A stretch of 64,000 nt of DNA from Comamonadaceae bacterium (GTDB lineage Bacteria > Pseudomonadota > Gammaproteobacteria > Burkholderiales > Burkholderiaceae_C): positions 62,001 through 126,000 of the forward strand of contig JAAFIW010000002.1 in NCBI GenBank assembly GCA_013297875.1, in the 5' to 3' direction. Both the position numbers and the translations under genes were made by a program. Shown in pieces: positions 26,994 to 36,132 of the stretch. Numbering within the stretch: position 1 is the stretch's first letter; every line of letters begins with the position of its first letter. The notes beneath the pieces are model-generated. The model was not told the DNA's origin and made no database searches. It saw only the letters and a program-made list of their open reading frames with translations.

Positions 26994-27938
26994 ATGGACT
27001 GCGTGAATCAATCAGCTCGTAAATTGGGTTTTGCCGTGGTGCTGGCCATCGCGTCGGCCACGCTGGCAGGCTGCGCCAGCAAGTCCATGACGCCCGCACC
27101 GGTGGAAGACCGCAGCTCGGGCGGCAGGCCACCTGCCGTGGCCATCGTGCCCCCGCCATCCAACACCACAGCCACCTCGGCTACGACGCCAGACGCACCC
27201 AAGCCGCTGCCCGGCGCAGAAAACGCAGGCAAGCCGGGCTACTACACCGTCAAACCTGGCGACACACTGATTCGCGTGGGCCTGGACAACGGCCAAAGCT
27301 GGCGCGACATCGTGCGCTGGAACAACATTGAAAACCCCAACCTGATTGAAGTCGGCCAGGTGCTGCGCGTGGTGCCGCCAGGCACCGCGCCCGGCGAAAC
27401 CGTGGCCGTGGTGCGGCCCGTGCCGCCCCCGCCCACTACCAGCGCCGCCCCGGCTAGCGCCGCCAGCGCACCCCGGCCTGCCACATCCACCGTGGCGGGC
27501 ACTGGCAGCACGCCCACCGCTGCGCCTGCGCCGGCTGCCGTGGCAGCTGCGTCAGCCCCGGCGTCGGAAGACGACTTGGCCTTCGTCTGGCCCGCATCTG
27601 GCAGCCTGATTGCAGGCTTTGACGAGGTGAAAAACAAAGGCCTGGACCTGGCTGGCAAAGCAGGCGACCCGGTAATTGCAGCGGCCGATGGCCGGGTGGT
27701 TTACTCCGGTGCCGGGCTGCGCGGCTACGGCAACCTCATCATCTTGAAGCACAACAACACCTATCTCACCGCCTACGCCCACAACCAGACCTTGCTGGTC
27801 AAAGAAGACCAGAGCGTGCGCAAGGGCCAGAAAATTGCCGAAATGGGCAACAGCGACGCGGACCGCGTGAAGCTGCACTTTGAGATTCGCAAACAGGGCA
27901 AGCCGGTCGATCCAGCCAAGCTGCTACCAGCCCGGTAA
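26994..27938 (+). CDS. nlpD: NlpD-like LysM/M23 lipoprotein
   Basis: Murein hydrolase activator of 314 residues. The lipobox LAGC follows a short signal sequence, so it is a lipoprotein. A LysM domain (YYTVKPGDTLIRVGLDNG...IEVGQVLRVV) spans about residues 82-128. An Ala/Pro-rich linker leads to a LytM/M23 domain from about residue 195 (GKAGDPVIAAADGRVVYSGAGLRGYGNLIILKHNNTYLTAYAHN). The His normally found in the first zinc motif is replaced (NKGLDLA), so the domain is probably catalytically dead, as in E. coli NlpD, and acts by activating amidases. It is third in surE-pcm-nlpD. rpoS, which often follows, is absent. Confidence 0.93.
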   Translation: MDCVNQSARKLGFAVVLAIASATLAGCASKSMTPAPVEDRSSGGRPPAVAIVPPPSNTTATSATTPDAPKPLPGAENAGKPGYYTVKPGDTLIRVGLDNGQSWRDIVRWNNIENPNLIEVGQVLRVVPPGTAPGETVAVVRPVPPPPTTSAAPASAASAPRPATSTVAGTGSTPTAAPAPAAVAAASAPASEDDLAFVWPASGSLIAGFDEVKNKGLDLAGKAGDPVIAAADGRVVYSGAGLRGYGNLIILKHNNTYLTAYAHNQTLLVKEDQSVRKGQKIAEMGNSDADRVKLHFEIRKQGKPVDPAKLLPAR

Positions 27939-27949
27939 TGACCGTCGTT

Positions 27950-28013
27950 TTTTGATTAAAAGCAGCATCCAGCCCATATAAATACTGCTCAAGCAGCTAT
28001 TTTATTTATAGCA
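27950..28013 (+). repeat. Dispersed repeat copy downstream of nlpD
   Basis: Forward copy with TTTTTTGATTAAAAG, CCAGCCCATATAAATACTG, CTCAAGCAGCTAT and TTTATAGCA. It occupies the nlpD-exonuclease gap. Confidence 0.85.
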
Positions 28014-28055
28014 TCTGTCATGCGTTTCGCGTGTGGCGACACCCGAAGGTGACCC

Positions 28056-28841
28056 ATGAGCTGGCCCGTACTCGTTTTTGACATCGAAACCATTCCCGAC
28101 GTGGCCGGCCTGCGCGCCCTGCGTGGTGACCCTGCTGAGCTGACAGACGCCCAGGTTTACGCCGCCTGGCTGCAGGAGCGCAAAGACAAAGGACAGGGCG
28201 ATTTTTTGCCCCTGCACCTGCAGCGCGTGCTGTGCATCAGCGCCGTGTTTCGCAATGCCGAGGGCCTGCGCATCCACAGCTTTGTGGACCGCGACGGCCA
28301 CAGCGAAGGCAAGATCATTCAAACCTTTTTCAACACGGTGGAAAAGCACGTTCCCCAGCTGGTCAGCTGGAACGGTGGCGGGTTCGATCTGCCGGTGCTG
28401 CACTACCGCGGCCTGCAGCACGGCGTGGTGGCCAGCAAGTATTGGGATTTAGGCGACGATGACCGTGATTTCAAGTGGAACAACTTCATCAGCCGCTACC
28501 ACATGCGGCATCTGGATTTGATGGACCTGCTGGCCCTGTACCAGCCCAAAAACAATGCGCCGCTGGACGCCATGGCCAAGCTGTGCGGCTTTCCCGGCAA
28601 GCTGGGCATGGACGGCTCGCAGGTGTACACGGCCTTCCTGGACGGCAAAACAGAAGAAATTGCCCAATACTGCGAGACCGACGTGATGAACACCTGGCTG
28701 GTGTACTGCCGCTTTCAGAAAATGCGCGGTGGCCTGGTTGACGACGAGTACGAACAAGAAATCGCCCTGGCCAAAACCACGCTGGGCAACCTAGCCAGCA
28801 GCCAGCCGCACTGGGGTGAGTACCTGTCAGCCTGGCGCTGA
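28056..28841 (+). CDS. Predicted 3'-5' exonuclease (PolB-like DEDD family)
   Basis: Protein of 261 residues belonging to the predicted PolB-like 3'-5' exonuclease family. The ExoI motif is VFDIETIPD at the N-terminus, with the DxE metal ligands. ExoII is LVSWNGGGFDLPVLHYR, and the ExoIII-like region YCETDVMNTWLVYCRFQ carries the last acidic residue. All four acidic positions of the DEDD fold seem present, so nuclease activity is likely, but the substrate and pathway are unknown. The gene is followed after 27 bases by a J-domain protein and then rlmD. Confidence 0.9.
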   Translation: MSWPVLVFDIETIPDVAGLRALRGDPAELTDAQVYAAWLQERKDKGQGDFLPLHLQRVLCISAVFRNAEGLRIHSFVDRDGHSEGKIIQTFFNTVEKHVPQLVSWNGGGFDLPVLHYRGLQHGVVASKYWDLGDDDRDFKWNNFISRYHMRHLDLMDLLALYQPKNNAPLDAMAKLCGFPGKLGMDGSQVYTAFLDGKTEEIAQYCETDVMNTWLVYCRFQKMRGGLVDDEYEQEIALAKTTLGNLASSQPHWGEYLSAWR

Positions 28842-28868
28842 ACCCACACGAAACCTGCCACACCCAAC

Positions 28869-30053
28869 ATGCCCAAACCGCCCGTTCAAAACCCCTTGTT
28901 TGACGAATTCATGCCGCAGACCCCAGCGGCACCAACTGGCCCATCGCAAAGCCTGGTCATCGTGGCAGCCCAGCTGGCCCCCGAGCAGCAGTTGTTCAAC
29001 CAGTTGCTCTCCAAAATCGACAAGCTGCAATCCGGCTTGCAGGACATGACCGCCCTGGCCAACGCCCACCGCCCGCTGCGCGTCAAAACCCTGCAACCCT
29101 TGCAAACCGAATTCGACGCTTTGCAGCGCGAGATGATTGTGTTTCTGGACCAGCGCCTGCAGACCCCCAAGGGCCTGAGCAAGACGGCCCAGCAAACCGC
29201 TTCGCAGCTGATCTGCAGTCTGGCCCTGGGCCAGCTGGAAGGGCCTGACGGCCCGGCCATGCAGGCCATCTACGAGCGCCACAGCGAAGTCGATCTGGCC
29301 ACCAGCCGGGCCCAAGCATTGGCCGAGATGCAGAACATGGCGGCCAGTGCCTTTGGGCTGGATGCCGATGAGGCCGCGCAACTGCAAACCCCCGAGCAGG
29401 TGCTCGCGGCTGCGATGCAAAAAATGCTGGAAGAAAACCAGGCCCGCCAGGCGCAAAAAGACGCCCACCGCAAAGCCCGGCCCACCAAAAAAACCGCCAA
29501 GCAAAAGCAGGCCGAACAAGACGATGTGGATGCCAGCAAAGCCCTGCGCGACATCTACCGCAAGTTGGCCAGCGCCCTGCACCCTGACCGCGAGCCCGAC
29601 GAACGGGAGCGCAAACGCAAGACCGATTTGATGGTGCAGGTCAACGCCGCCAACGACAAAAAAGACCTGCTGGCCCTGCTGCAACTGCAACTGCAAATCG
29701 AGCAGATCGACACCGCCGCCGTGAGCGCCGTGGCCCAGGACAAACTGCGCCACTTCAACCGCGTGCTGCAAGAGCAGGTGCAAAGCCTGCAGCAGGAGTT
29801 TGCCCATGCCCGCGAGATGTACCGCGAAGAATTTGGCATTCCCTACGGCAGCGTCAACGTCAAAGCGCTGCAATCGTCCATGCGCCAGCACGCCGCTTCG
29901 CTGGAGTACGACCTGCGCTTCATGAAAAACGACCTGCGCACCATCCGCGACGACAAGGCCTTGAAAGCCTGGCTGAAGGAGCAGAAAGAGCAAATGCACG
30001 GCCAGGAGTTGCTGGAAGAAGCCTTGTCCATGGGCCCGCGCGGGTTTTATTGA
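28869..30053 (+). CDS. J-domain-containing protein of unknown function
   Basis: Protein of 394 residues, rich in Gln, Lys and Glu and predicted mostly helical. A J-domain-like segment at about residues 220-275 reads [20 protein letters not shown] with the HPD tripeptide at 238-240, so it could recruit DnaK. It is preceded by a lysine-rich linker ([18 protein letters not shown]) and long N-terminal helices, and followed by a coiled-coil C-terminus ([16 protein letters not shown]). No membrane segment or signal peptide is visible. The stop overlaps the rlmD start (TGATG). Its link to the adjacent exonuclease and rRNA methyltransferase is only by position. Confidence 0.8.
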   Translation: MPKPPVQNPLFDEFMPQTPAAPTGPSQSLVIVAAQLAPEQQLFNQLLSKIDKLQSGLQDMTALANAHRPLRVKTLQPLQTEFDALQREMIVFLDQRLQTPKGLSKTAQQTASQLICSLALGQLEGPDGPAMQAIYERHSEVDLATSRAQALAEMQNMAASAFGLDADEAAQLQTPEQVLAAAMQKMLEENQARQAQKDAHRKARPTKKTAKQKQAEQDDVDASKALRDIYRKLASALHPDREPDERERKRKTDLMVQVNAANDKKDLLALLQLQLQIEQIDTAAVSAVAQDKLRHFNRVLQEQVQSLQQEFAHAREMYREEFGIPYGSVNVKALQSSMRQHAASLEYDLRFMKNDLRTIRDDKALKAWLKEQKEQMHGQELLEEALSMGPRGFY

Positions 30054-31504
30054 TGCACACGATGGATTCAGAAACAGAAAACAAACCCCTGCCCGAGGGC
30101 TGGTTGCGCGTGGAGTCGCTGGACATTGAGGCCCAGGGCATTGCCCACCGGCCCGATGGCAAGGTGGTGTTCATTGAGGGTGCCTTGCCCTTCGAGGTGG
30201 TTTCCACCAGCGTGCACCGCAAAAAGAACAACTGGGAAGCCGGTGTGCTCACCGCCCTGCACCAGGAATCGTCACAGCGCGTCAAACCCGGCTGCCCGCA
30301 CTTTGGGTTGCACAGCGGTGCTTGCGGTGGTTGCAAGATGCAGCACCTGCATGTGGGCGCGCAAGTGGCCGTCAAGCAACGGGTGCTGGAAGACAACCTG
30401 TGGCACCTGGGCAAAGTCAAACCCGAGATGCTGCTGCGGCCCATCGAGGGACCCGCCTGGGGCTACCGCTACCGGGCGCGGCTGTCGGTGCGCTATGTGG
30501 TGAAAAAAGGCGTGGTGCTGGTGGGTTTTCACGAGCGCAAAAGCCGCTACGTGGCCGACATGCAGCAGTGCCCGGTGCTGCACCCGCAGGTGGACGCGAT
30601 GTTGATGCCGCTGCGCGACCTGATTGGCTCGATGGACGCGCGTGAAACCTGCCCGCAGCTGGAGTTGGCCTGTGGTGACCTCCGTGGCGACGCTGGCGAC
30701 ACGGGTTCAGGGACGATCGCCTGGGTGCTGCGGCATTTGGAGCCATTGAGCGAGGCGGACAAGAACAGATTGCGCGCGTTTGCGGTGGCGCACCCCGGCG
30801 TGCAATGGTGGCTGCAACCCAAGGGGCCAGACACCGTGCAATTGTTGGACGAAGGCGGCGAGCAGTTGTCTTACACCCTCCCCGAATTCGGCATCACCAT
30901 GCCCTTCAAACCCACCGATTTCACCCAGGTCAACCCGCAAATCAACCGCGTGCTGGTCTCGCGCGCGCTGCGCCTGCTCGATGCGCAGAAAACCGAGCGC
31001 GTGATCGACTGGTTTTGCGGCCTGGGCAACTTCACCCTGCCGTTGGCCACCCAAGCGCGCGAGGTGCTGGGCATTGAGGGCAGCGAAGCGCTGGTGGCCC
31101 GTGCGCAGGGCAATTTCAAGCTCAATTTTGAATCAAATGAGCCACCAGCCCATGTGAATACTGCTCAAGCAGCTACAAGTTTCGTAGCACGCAATTTGTT
31201 CGACATGACCCCCGAGTTGCTCATGCAAGACGGCGTGGCAGACAAGTGGCTGGTCGACCCCCCACGCGAAGGTGCCTTCGCCCTGGCCAAAGCCCTGGCC
31301 GACCTGCACCTGCAGCACGAGCTGCGCGGCAGCTGGACGCCCCCCAAACGCATCGTTTACGTCAGCTGCAACCCTGCCACCCTGGCCCGCGATGCAGGCC
31401 TGCTGGTGCACCAGGCCGGCTACCGCTGCACCCATGCGGGCGTGGTGAACATGTTCCCGCACACGGCGCATGTGGAAAGCATGGCGGTGTTTGAGTTGGA
31501 ATGA
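30053..31504 (+). CDS. rlmD: 23S rRNA (uracil-1939-C5)-methyltransferase RlmD
   Basis: RumA-type m5U methyltransferase of about 483 residues. An N-terminal TRAM domain is followed by the iron-sulfur cluster cysteines in [19 protein letters not shown] and a later CPVLH. The catalytic domain has the SAM region [16 protein letters not shown] and the nucleophile in [12 protein letters not shown]. Start may be ATG 30053 (overlapping the J-protein stop) or ATG 30062. The segment [17 protein letters not shown], about residues 365-381, is the translation of a dispersed repeat at 31123-31189. It lies between the SAM-binding and catalytic motifs and probably forms a surface loop. A strong terminator follows. 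Confidence 0.93.
   Translation: MHTMDSETENKPLPEGWLRVESLDIEAQGIAHRPDGKVVFIEGALPFEVVSTSVHRKKNNWEAGVLTALHQESSQRVKPGCPHFGLHSGACGGCKMQHLHVGAQVAVKQRVLEDNLWHLGKVKPEMLLRPIEGPAWGYRYRARLSVRYVVKKGVVLVGFHERKSRYVADMQQCPVLHPQVDAMLMPLRDLIGSMDARETCPQLELACGDLRGDAGDTGSGTIAWVLRHLEPLSEADKNRLRAFAVAHPGVQWWLQPKGPDTVQLLDEGGEQLSYTLPEFGITMPFKPTDFTQVNPQINRVLVSRALRLLDAQKTERVIDWFCGLGNFTLPLATQAREVLGIEGSEALVARAQGNFKLNFESNEPPAHVNTAQAATSFVARNLFDMTPELLMQDGVADKWLVDPPREGAFALAKALADLHLQHELRGSWTPPKRIVYVSCNPATLARDAGLLVHQAGYRCTHAGVVNMFPHTAHVESMAVFELE
31123..31189 (+). repeat. Dispersed repeat copy inside rlmD
   Basis: Forward copy: AATTTTGAATCAAATGAGCC, CCAGCCCATGTGAATACTG, CTCAAGCAGCTAC and TTTCGTAGCA. It is read in frame as [16 protein letters not shown] is changed to TGA out of frame, so no stop arises. 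Confidence 0.85.
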
Positions 31505-31530
31505 AAAAAGCCCGCTTGCAGCGGGCTTTT
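31505..31530 (+). terminator. Rho-independent terminator after rlmD
   Basis: AAAAGCCCGC-TTGC-AGCGGGCTTTT immediately after the rlmD stop forms a stable GC stem with A/T flanks. It marks the left boundary of the accessory island. Confidence 0.85.
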
Positions 31531-31664
31531 GATGATGGCGCTTGGAGCGCCTATGACTGCTGGGCCTGCGGCCCTTGGCATGACGGATGACTGGATATAG
31601 CGGTCATCTTTCATTCGCGGGATAGCCGGCAAACAGTGCGATCAAGGAATTTTCAAAAAAACTT

Positions 31665-32627
31665 GTGCGGGCGTTTGAAAAACGACATGGTTTGTCCATG
31701 CCCTTCACTACGATTCCCCTCATGCCATCCAAAACCGAATTTCAAGAAACCATTGCTTACCGGCTCACCCATATCCTGCGCCGGTTCAATGAGGGTGAAA
31801 AGCTCAAGCCAAGCCTCCTGGCAGAAGAATATGGCGTAGATCTGCGCACTATCCAGCGCGACCTGACTGAACGCTTCGCATTTTTGGGGTTAGAGAAGTC
31901 CAACGGCTATTACTGTGTAAATACGCTCCGTTTGGGCGTTCTGTCGATGAAAGAAGTCGCCCGCTTTGCCGAACTTGCAGGACTGCAAGATTTGCACCCT
32001 GCGCTGTCGAGCGAACTCATGAAAGACCTTCTGGACACCAGCGTTCAGAGCGCCATACAAATCAGAGGCCACAACTACGAAGACCTGCGGGGCAAAGAGC
32101 ATCTGTTCAGCCAACTCAGTCAGGCAATCCGCCAATACCGCGCCGTGTCATTTCGCTATGCGAAGCCAGAGGGTGAAAAGCTGGTGACTTCTGTACAGCC
32201 CTACAAGCTAGTAAATCAAGACGGCATCTGGTATTTGGCCGCCACTGATGCGGGCAAGATCAAGGCGTATACGTTTACAAAAATCAGCCACTTTCTGCTG
32301 CAGCCAGAGCTGTTCACGCCAGATCTCGCCGTGATGGCTGTGCTTGAAAGCGAAGACAGCATCTGGCTGAACCGCAGTAAAACCGAGGTGGTACTTAAAG
32401 TCGCCCCCTTCGCCGCAGGCTTTTTCAAACGCCGAAAAATGATTGGCACCCAGAAAATTGTCAAAGAGCTGGAAAACGGTGGCCTCATCGTCTCGGGGCT
32501 CATTGCGCACAATGACCAAGTTTTGCCCATCGTTCGCCAATGGCTGCCGCACATTCACATCATCAGCCCCGAAGGTTTGCAAGCGGAGCTGGAGAGCCAG
32601 CTCAAGGCCTATCTGGGTAAAGCCTGA
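31665..32627 (+). CDS. WYL-domain transcriptional regulator
   Basis: Regulator of up to 320 residues. An N-terminal DeoR-like HTH reads FQETIAYRLTHILRRFNEGEKLKPSLLAEEYGVDLRTIQRDLTERF. A central WYL domain has the signature positions in VSFRYAKPEGEKLVTSVQPYKLVNQDGIWYLAATD. A WCX-type C-terminal domain follows (EVVLKVAPFAAGFF, then IVSGLIAHNDQVLPIVRQWLPHIHIISPEGL). The start is uncertain: GTG 31665, ATG 31698 or ATG 31722, none with a good Shine-Dalgarno; all keep the HTH. WYL regulators frequently control phage-defence and DNA-damage genes. Its A/T-richer codons match the genes that follow, not the housekeeping flanks, and it probably controls them. Confidence 0.9.
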   Translation: MRAFEKRHGLSMPFTTIPLMPSKTEFQETIAYRLTHILRRFNEGEKLKPSLLAEEYGVDLRTIQRDLTERFAFLGLEKSNGYYCVNTLRLGVLSMKEVARFAELAGLQDLHPALSSELMKDLLDTSVQSAIQIRGHNYEDLRGKEHLFSQLSQAIRQYRAVSFRYAKPEGEKLVTSVQPYKLVNQDGIWYLAATDAGKIKAYTFTKISHFLLQPELFTPDLAVMAVLESEDSIWLNRSKTEVVLKVAPFAAGFFKRRKMIGTQKIVKELENGGLIVSGLIAHNDQVLPIVRQWLPHIHIISPEGLQAELESQLKAYLGKA

Positions 32628-32667
32628 GCCCGTGTATTCGTTCAACCTCCAACACAAGGACACCAGC

Positions 32668-32814
32668 ATGACCAACACATCCCCACTTGAAACCCTGGCC
32701 GCATTCGCCATTGCATTTGCGGCTGGTGTCATCTCCACTGCAGCGCTTTGCACGTATATCGGCCGACTGCGCGCAGCGAGCGCGTCCAAAACCCCAAGCG
32801 AAAGTCGCATATAG
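32668..32814 (+). CDS. Small single-helix membrane protein
   Basis: Tiny gene of 48 residues with AAGGA about nine bases ahead of ATG 32668. The peptide has one hydrophobic helix (LAAFAIAFAAGVISTAALCTYI) followed by a short basic tail (GRLRAASASK), so it should span the inner membrane once with the C-terminus inside. It lies between the WYL regulator and the promoter of the large glycine-zipper gene. I do not recognise a family. Its clean Shine-Dalgarno and amphipathic layout argue that it is real. Confidence 0.55.
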   Translation: MTNTSPLETLAAFAIAFAAGVISTAALCTYIGRLRAASASKTPSESRI

Positions 32815-32830
32815 AAATCCCAGTGCAAGC

Positions 32831-32870
32831 TGTAACGGTTTTGTAACATGGGTTGGCTATCTTTTAATAG
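32831..32870 (+). promoter_or_regulatory. Island promoter with TGTAAC direct repeat
   Basis: TTGTAA (32841-32846), a 17-base spacer and TTAATA (32864-32869) form a plausible sigma-70 promoter 18 bases ahead of the GTG start. TGTAAC occurs twice at 32831-32836 and 32842-32847. This eleven-base period is one helical turn, and the repeat overlaps the -35 box, as an operator for the WYL protein would. Confidence 0.55.
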
Positions 32871-32886
32871 AGAACGGGAGAACGTA

Positions 32887-34485
32887 GTGAATTCAGGTCA
32901 AAACCCCAATCTGTTGGTTGCAGATGCATCCACCGACATAGCTCCAGACACGACAAAAACCTCGGGCATCGAAATTCAGAGTGAAACAATTTGTGCTGGC
33001 GTGGCGTATTCCACAAGCGAGGTGATTAATCGTTATGGAAGTGCAAATGCGGAATATCTCAAGGGTTACTCAGGTGTAGATAACGAAACCGAGCAAAAAT
33101 ATGCCAAAAGCCTAGCTGATATAGCCAAGTATAAAATTAGTGTTGATCCTGACGAAGGCACGAGAAACATCAAACAGCAGGCCGGCTTTTCTGCAGAAAT
33201 TGCCACCACCAGCCGCGACAATGCAGAGGCAATCATCAGCCGCTCACGGATTCGCACCTCACGCAGCGACGATTTACAGCAATTTGGCCGAAACCACAAC
33301 GTTGTAGATCGAGTACAGATACGCGACGGACAAATCATCGAGGGCACGCAGTCGCAAATGAAGTTCGTTGGAAACCGAGATCAGCTATTGGACAATATTG
33401 CGCGGGAAGACGGAAAATTCGCCCGCTACCGCGGAACCAAACTGGAACTCCCATCAGAGCAATACGCGGGTGCTGCACAACACTGCCGAGACAAATCAAA
33501 ACAACTGCTGTTCAATGCAGGCAGGGCAGAACAATGTGGCCAACGGGACGTGGCAGCGAAGCTCCGTCGAGAAGCCGACAACTACGCCCAACTTGCCACT
33601 GAAGTAATGGACAGTGGCATGACCACTGAGCAAGCCATTTTCTACCGCAGTCATCCGAAAACTGCGACAGCTTTTGACATTGCTCGAACCAGCCATCGTG
33701 CAGGAATGGAGGGTGCCCAATACGGTGCTGTCATCGGCGGCTGCATATCGTTGTTGAACAACTCATTCGCTACCGCACTAGGTGAAAAGGAATTTGATAA
33801 CGCCGCCAAAGGCGTGGCTCTGGACACGGCAAAAGCAGGAACAGTTGGCTACGGCATAGCGTTCGCAGGTTCGGCAGTCAAAGGTGCCATGCAGCAGTCG
33901 AGCAGCGGGAATATTAGGGCGTTGGCCGATACCACTGCACCTGTATTGGTTGTGAACATTTGCATCTCGCTTGGTGGGTCAATCAAACGCTATGTAATTG
34001 GCGAAATCAATGAATCACAACTGCTGTTGGAGGTTGGTGAAAAAAGCACAGGCATGTTGTCCAGCGGCATGATGGCTGCATTGGGACAAATAGTCATCCC
34101 CGTGCCCTTGATCGGTGCGGCTATCGGTGGAATGATTGGCTGTACCCTCTCGTCATTCTTTTTTCAAACTGCTGTGGATGCTGCTCGGAGAGCTGAAATT
34201 TCTTTTGATGTCTTAGAGCGCACCCGTGCCATACAAATTATGGCCTACGAGCGTATTGCCAAAGAACAAGCAGCGCTAGAAGCGTTTGTAGGCCGTGAAA
34301 TTCCTCAACTGCAGCAAGATACGCAACAATTTTTCGTTTCTTTGGATTCTGCCTTATCCCTGTCGATGGATGCCCAGGCAGCAGCTATTAATGCATATGC
34401 ACATCTGCTGGGCAAAAAATTGCAACACAAGTCGATGGTAGATTTCGAAGACTTTATGCTCTCCGATAGAACCTTTCGATTTTGA
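32887..34485 (+). CDS. Uncharacterised glycine-zipper protein of WYL island
   Basis: Protein of 532 residues from GTG 32887, which has GGGAG at 32876-32880. An ATG at 32848 is in frame but lies within the promoter. The N-terminal half (about 1-270) is polar and charged, with an arginine/serine-rich stretch (IISRSRIRTSRSDDL) and a helical region before FYRSHPKTATAFDIA. The C-terminal half has three glycine/alanine-rich hydrophobic stretches, at about 279-292, 352-366 and 397-428 (MAALGQIVIPVPLIGAAIGG), typical of membrane-inserting glycine zippers. The tail is helical. I recognise it as a conserved but unnamed type of protein and cannot assign a function. Neighbouring genes encode a TerB-like protein and another glycine-zipper protein. 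Confidence 0.85.
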   Translation: MNSGQNPNLLVADASTDIAPDTTKTSGIEIQSETICAGVAYSTSEVINRYGSANAEYLKGYSGVDNETEQKYAKSLADIAKYKISVDPDEGTRNIKQQAGFSAEIATTSRDNAEAIISRSRIRTSRSDDLQQFGRNHNVVDRVQIRDGQIIEGTQSQMKFVGNRDQLLDNIAREDGKFARYRGTKLELPSEQYAGAAQHCRDKSKQLLFNAGRAEQCGQRDVAAKLRREADNYAQLATEVMDSGMTTEQAIFYRSHPKTATAFDIARTSHRAGMEGAQYGAVIGGCISLLNNSFATALGEKEFDNAAKGVALDTAKAGTVGYGIAFAGSAVKGAMQQSSSGNIRALADTTAPVLVVNICISLGGSIKRYVIGEINESQLLLEVGEKSTGMLSSGMMAALGQIVIPVPLIGAAIGGMIGCTLSSFFFQTAVDAARRAEISFDVLERTRAIQIMAYERIAKEQAALEAFVGREIPQLQQDTQQFFVSLDSALSLSMDAQAAAINAYAHLLGKKLQHKSMVDFEDFMLSDRTFRF

Positions 34486-34531
34486 TTTATTTCTTCGCTT
34501 TTCTGTCATTTTATCAACACGAGGATTTTTC

Positions 34532-35080
34532 ATGTTTCTTCATTTAATTCCAGAACAAAACAAGGAAGACTTTTGCTATGTCGCGGCACTTTTAAGTATT
34601 GCAGACAAGCCTTTACTGTGGGGTGGAAGGCGAAAGGAAGACGTAACCTTAAATACCAAGAAAGAGGACTTGTCAATTCAGCATGGGGAAAAAGAATCTG
34701 CGTTAATGAAATTATGGTTCTCATATCGCGAAATACATATTATTCCGAGGGAGGCCGAGCGAGATTTGATAGCTCAGTTAAGGAACTGCCCTGAAGCAAG
34801 AATTGAGTCACCAGAAATGCGAGCTAGTGCCGCATGTAACGTTCTCCGTAGTCGTCTTCAAGGTAAAAATAATAAGCTGCCGTCCGTCTCAAAATGTATG
34901 CTTATTCAATTCATGCTGCTTGCATTGGCAGACGGAAATATTTCTGCAATCGAATATCAATTGCTTGCCGATTTTAAAACACATTACGGACTAGAAGACT
35001 TCATTTTTGAAGAGCTCCTAGAGCGTGCAGAAAGCATCTACCGCGAAACAAATAAAACCGTAGCTCTTTTACTTGAATAA
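34532..35080 (+). CDS. TerB-like protein of WYL island
   Basis: Protein of 182 residues with GAGGA ahead of ATG 34532. The C-terminal part, MLLALADGNISAIEYQLLADFKTHYGLEDFIFEELLERAE (about residues 126-165), has the acidic ADG(N)IS...E pattern of TerB-fold (tellurite-resistance-type) domains, which bind metal through acidic residues. The N-terminal half (FCYVAALLSIADKPLLWGG) may be a second, degenerate TerB-like bundle. No membrane segment is apparent. It is clearly A/T-richer than the genes outside the island and forms an operon with its neighbours (46-base gap before, eight-base gap after). Precise role unknown; TerB proteins occur with membrane-associated stress and defence complexes. Confidence 0.75.
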   Translation: MFLHLIPEQNKEDFCYVAALLSIADKPLLWGGRRKEDVTLNTKKEDLSIQHGEKESALMKLWFSYREIHIIPREAERDLIAQLRNCPEARIESPEMRASAACNVLRSRLQGKNNKLPSVSKCMLIQFMLLALADGNISAIEYQLLADFKTHYGLEDFIFEELLERAESIYRETNKTVALLLE

Positions 35081-35088
35081 GGAAAATC

Positions 35089-36081
35089 ATGCCTGTTCCA
35101 ATTATCTTAGGTGCCATTGCTGCTGGTGCAGCTTTATACGGTGCCGCCAAAGGCATCAATGCGGCCATGGATCACACTGATGCGAGTGATCTCAATGACG
35201 CCGCCAAATCCTTGGTAGACAATGCCAATCGCAAACTGGAGGCGCAGCGCGACACCACAAATGACGTTATCACCGACTATGGCACTCGCAAGTTGCGTGC
35301 GTTTAACGGGGCAATTGCTGATTTCATCGAAAATTTTGAACGACTGAAAAATGTAGAGCTAATTCACCCCCCCGAGTTGGAAAAACTGAAGATCGACAAT
35401 TCAGATTCGACACTTTCCGGTTTACGCAACGATTACCAAGCGCTTAAGGACGCTGGGCTTGGTCTAGGAGCCGGTTTGGGTGGAGGCGCAGCGCTAGCCT
35501 TCGGTGCATATAACGGCACCATGATGCTTGCTGCAGCTAGCACTGGTACAGCAATATCTTCGCTAACAGGAGTGGCCGCCACCAACGCCACGTTGGCATG
35601 GCTGGGCGGAGGCTCTTTAACAGCAGGGGGGCTGGGCATGGCTGGTGGGATGTGGGTACTAGGTGGAATAGTTGCCGGGCCAGCATTGGCTATTTTTGGC
35701 CATATCATGGGTGACAAGGGTGAGGCGGCGCTTAACAATGCCCGCACCAACCAGGTACAAGCGCAAGCCGTCAAAGATGAAGTTGAACTAATGATTGGAA
35801 AACTGCAAGCCATTGAGCAAGTATCCTCACTTGCAAATATGACATTTTCCAGGATCAGTTCACGTCTGCGCCACTCGGTTCGAGATCTTCGGAATGTGAT
35901 TGATAGCAACGGAAACAACTACAGCGAATACCCACAGGACTGTCGCGAAGTAGTTTTCCGCGCTGTTAAATTTGCTCAGTTGATCAAAGTAATGATAGAT
36001 ATGCCCATTCTTGATCTAAACGGCAATTTAGTTCTTTCTACAGAAAAGGGGATTCAGGATATTCAAGGCGCAATCGTATGA
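35089..36081 (+). CDS. Uncharacterised glycine-zipper membrane protein of WYL island
   Basis: Protein of 330 residues starting MPVPIILGAIAAGAALYGAAKG, a hydrophobic N-terminal segment, followed by a long helical region (about 30-110) with EAQRDTTNDVITDYGTRKLRAFNGAI. Then come two or three glycine/alanine-rich hydrophobic stretches at about 123-206 (GLGLGAGLGGGAALAFG; GMAGGMWVLGGIVAGPALAIFG). The C-terminal 110 residues are helical. It resembles proteins of unknown function, sometimes annotated vaguely, that carry a membrane hairpin between helical arms. AAGGAA precedes the ATG by a few bases. It is the last gene of the island, followed by a terminator. No catalytic motif is visible. Confidence 0.8.
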   Translation: MPVPIILGAIAAGAALYGAAKGINAAMDHTDASDLNDAAKSLVDNANRKLEAQRDTTNDVITDYGTRKLRAFNGAIADFIENFERLKNVELIHPPELEKLKIDNSDSTLSGLRNDYQALKDAGLGLGAGLGGGAALAFGAYNGTMMLAAASTGTAISSLTGVAATNATLAWLGGGSLTAGGLGMAGGMWVLGGIVAGPALAIFGHIMGDKGEAALNNARTNQVQAQAVKDEVELMIGKLQAIEQVSSLANMTFSRISSRLRHSVRDLRNVIDSNGNNYSEYPQDCREVVFRAVKFAQLIKVMIDMPILDLNGNLVLSTEKGIQDIQGAIV

Positions 36082-36132
36082 ATTAATTGTTGAATTGTGT
36101 ACCGATCCAAACCCCGGTTTCAAGCGCCAATG

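Noticed and set aside
31531-31664. Possible attachment site at the left edge of the WYL island
   Set aside because: Several small palindromes are present (GGCGCTTGGAGCGCC), but no matching direct repeat was found at the right edge near 36082-36132 and no integrase or tRNA is adjacent.
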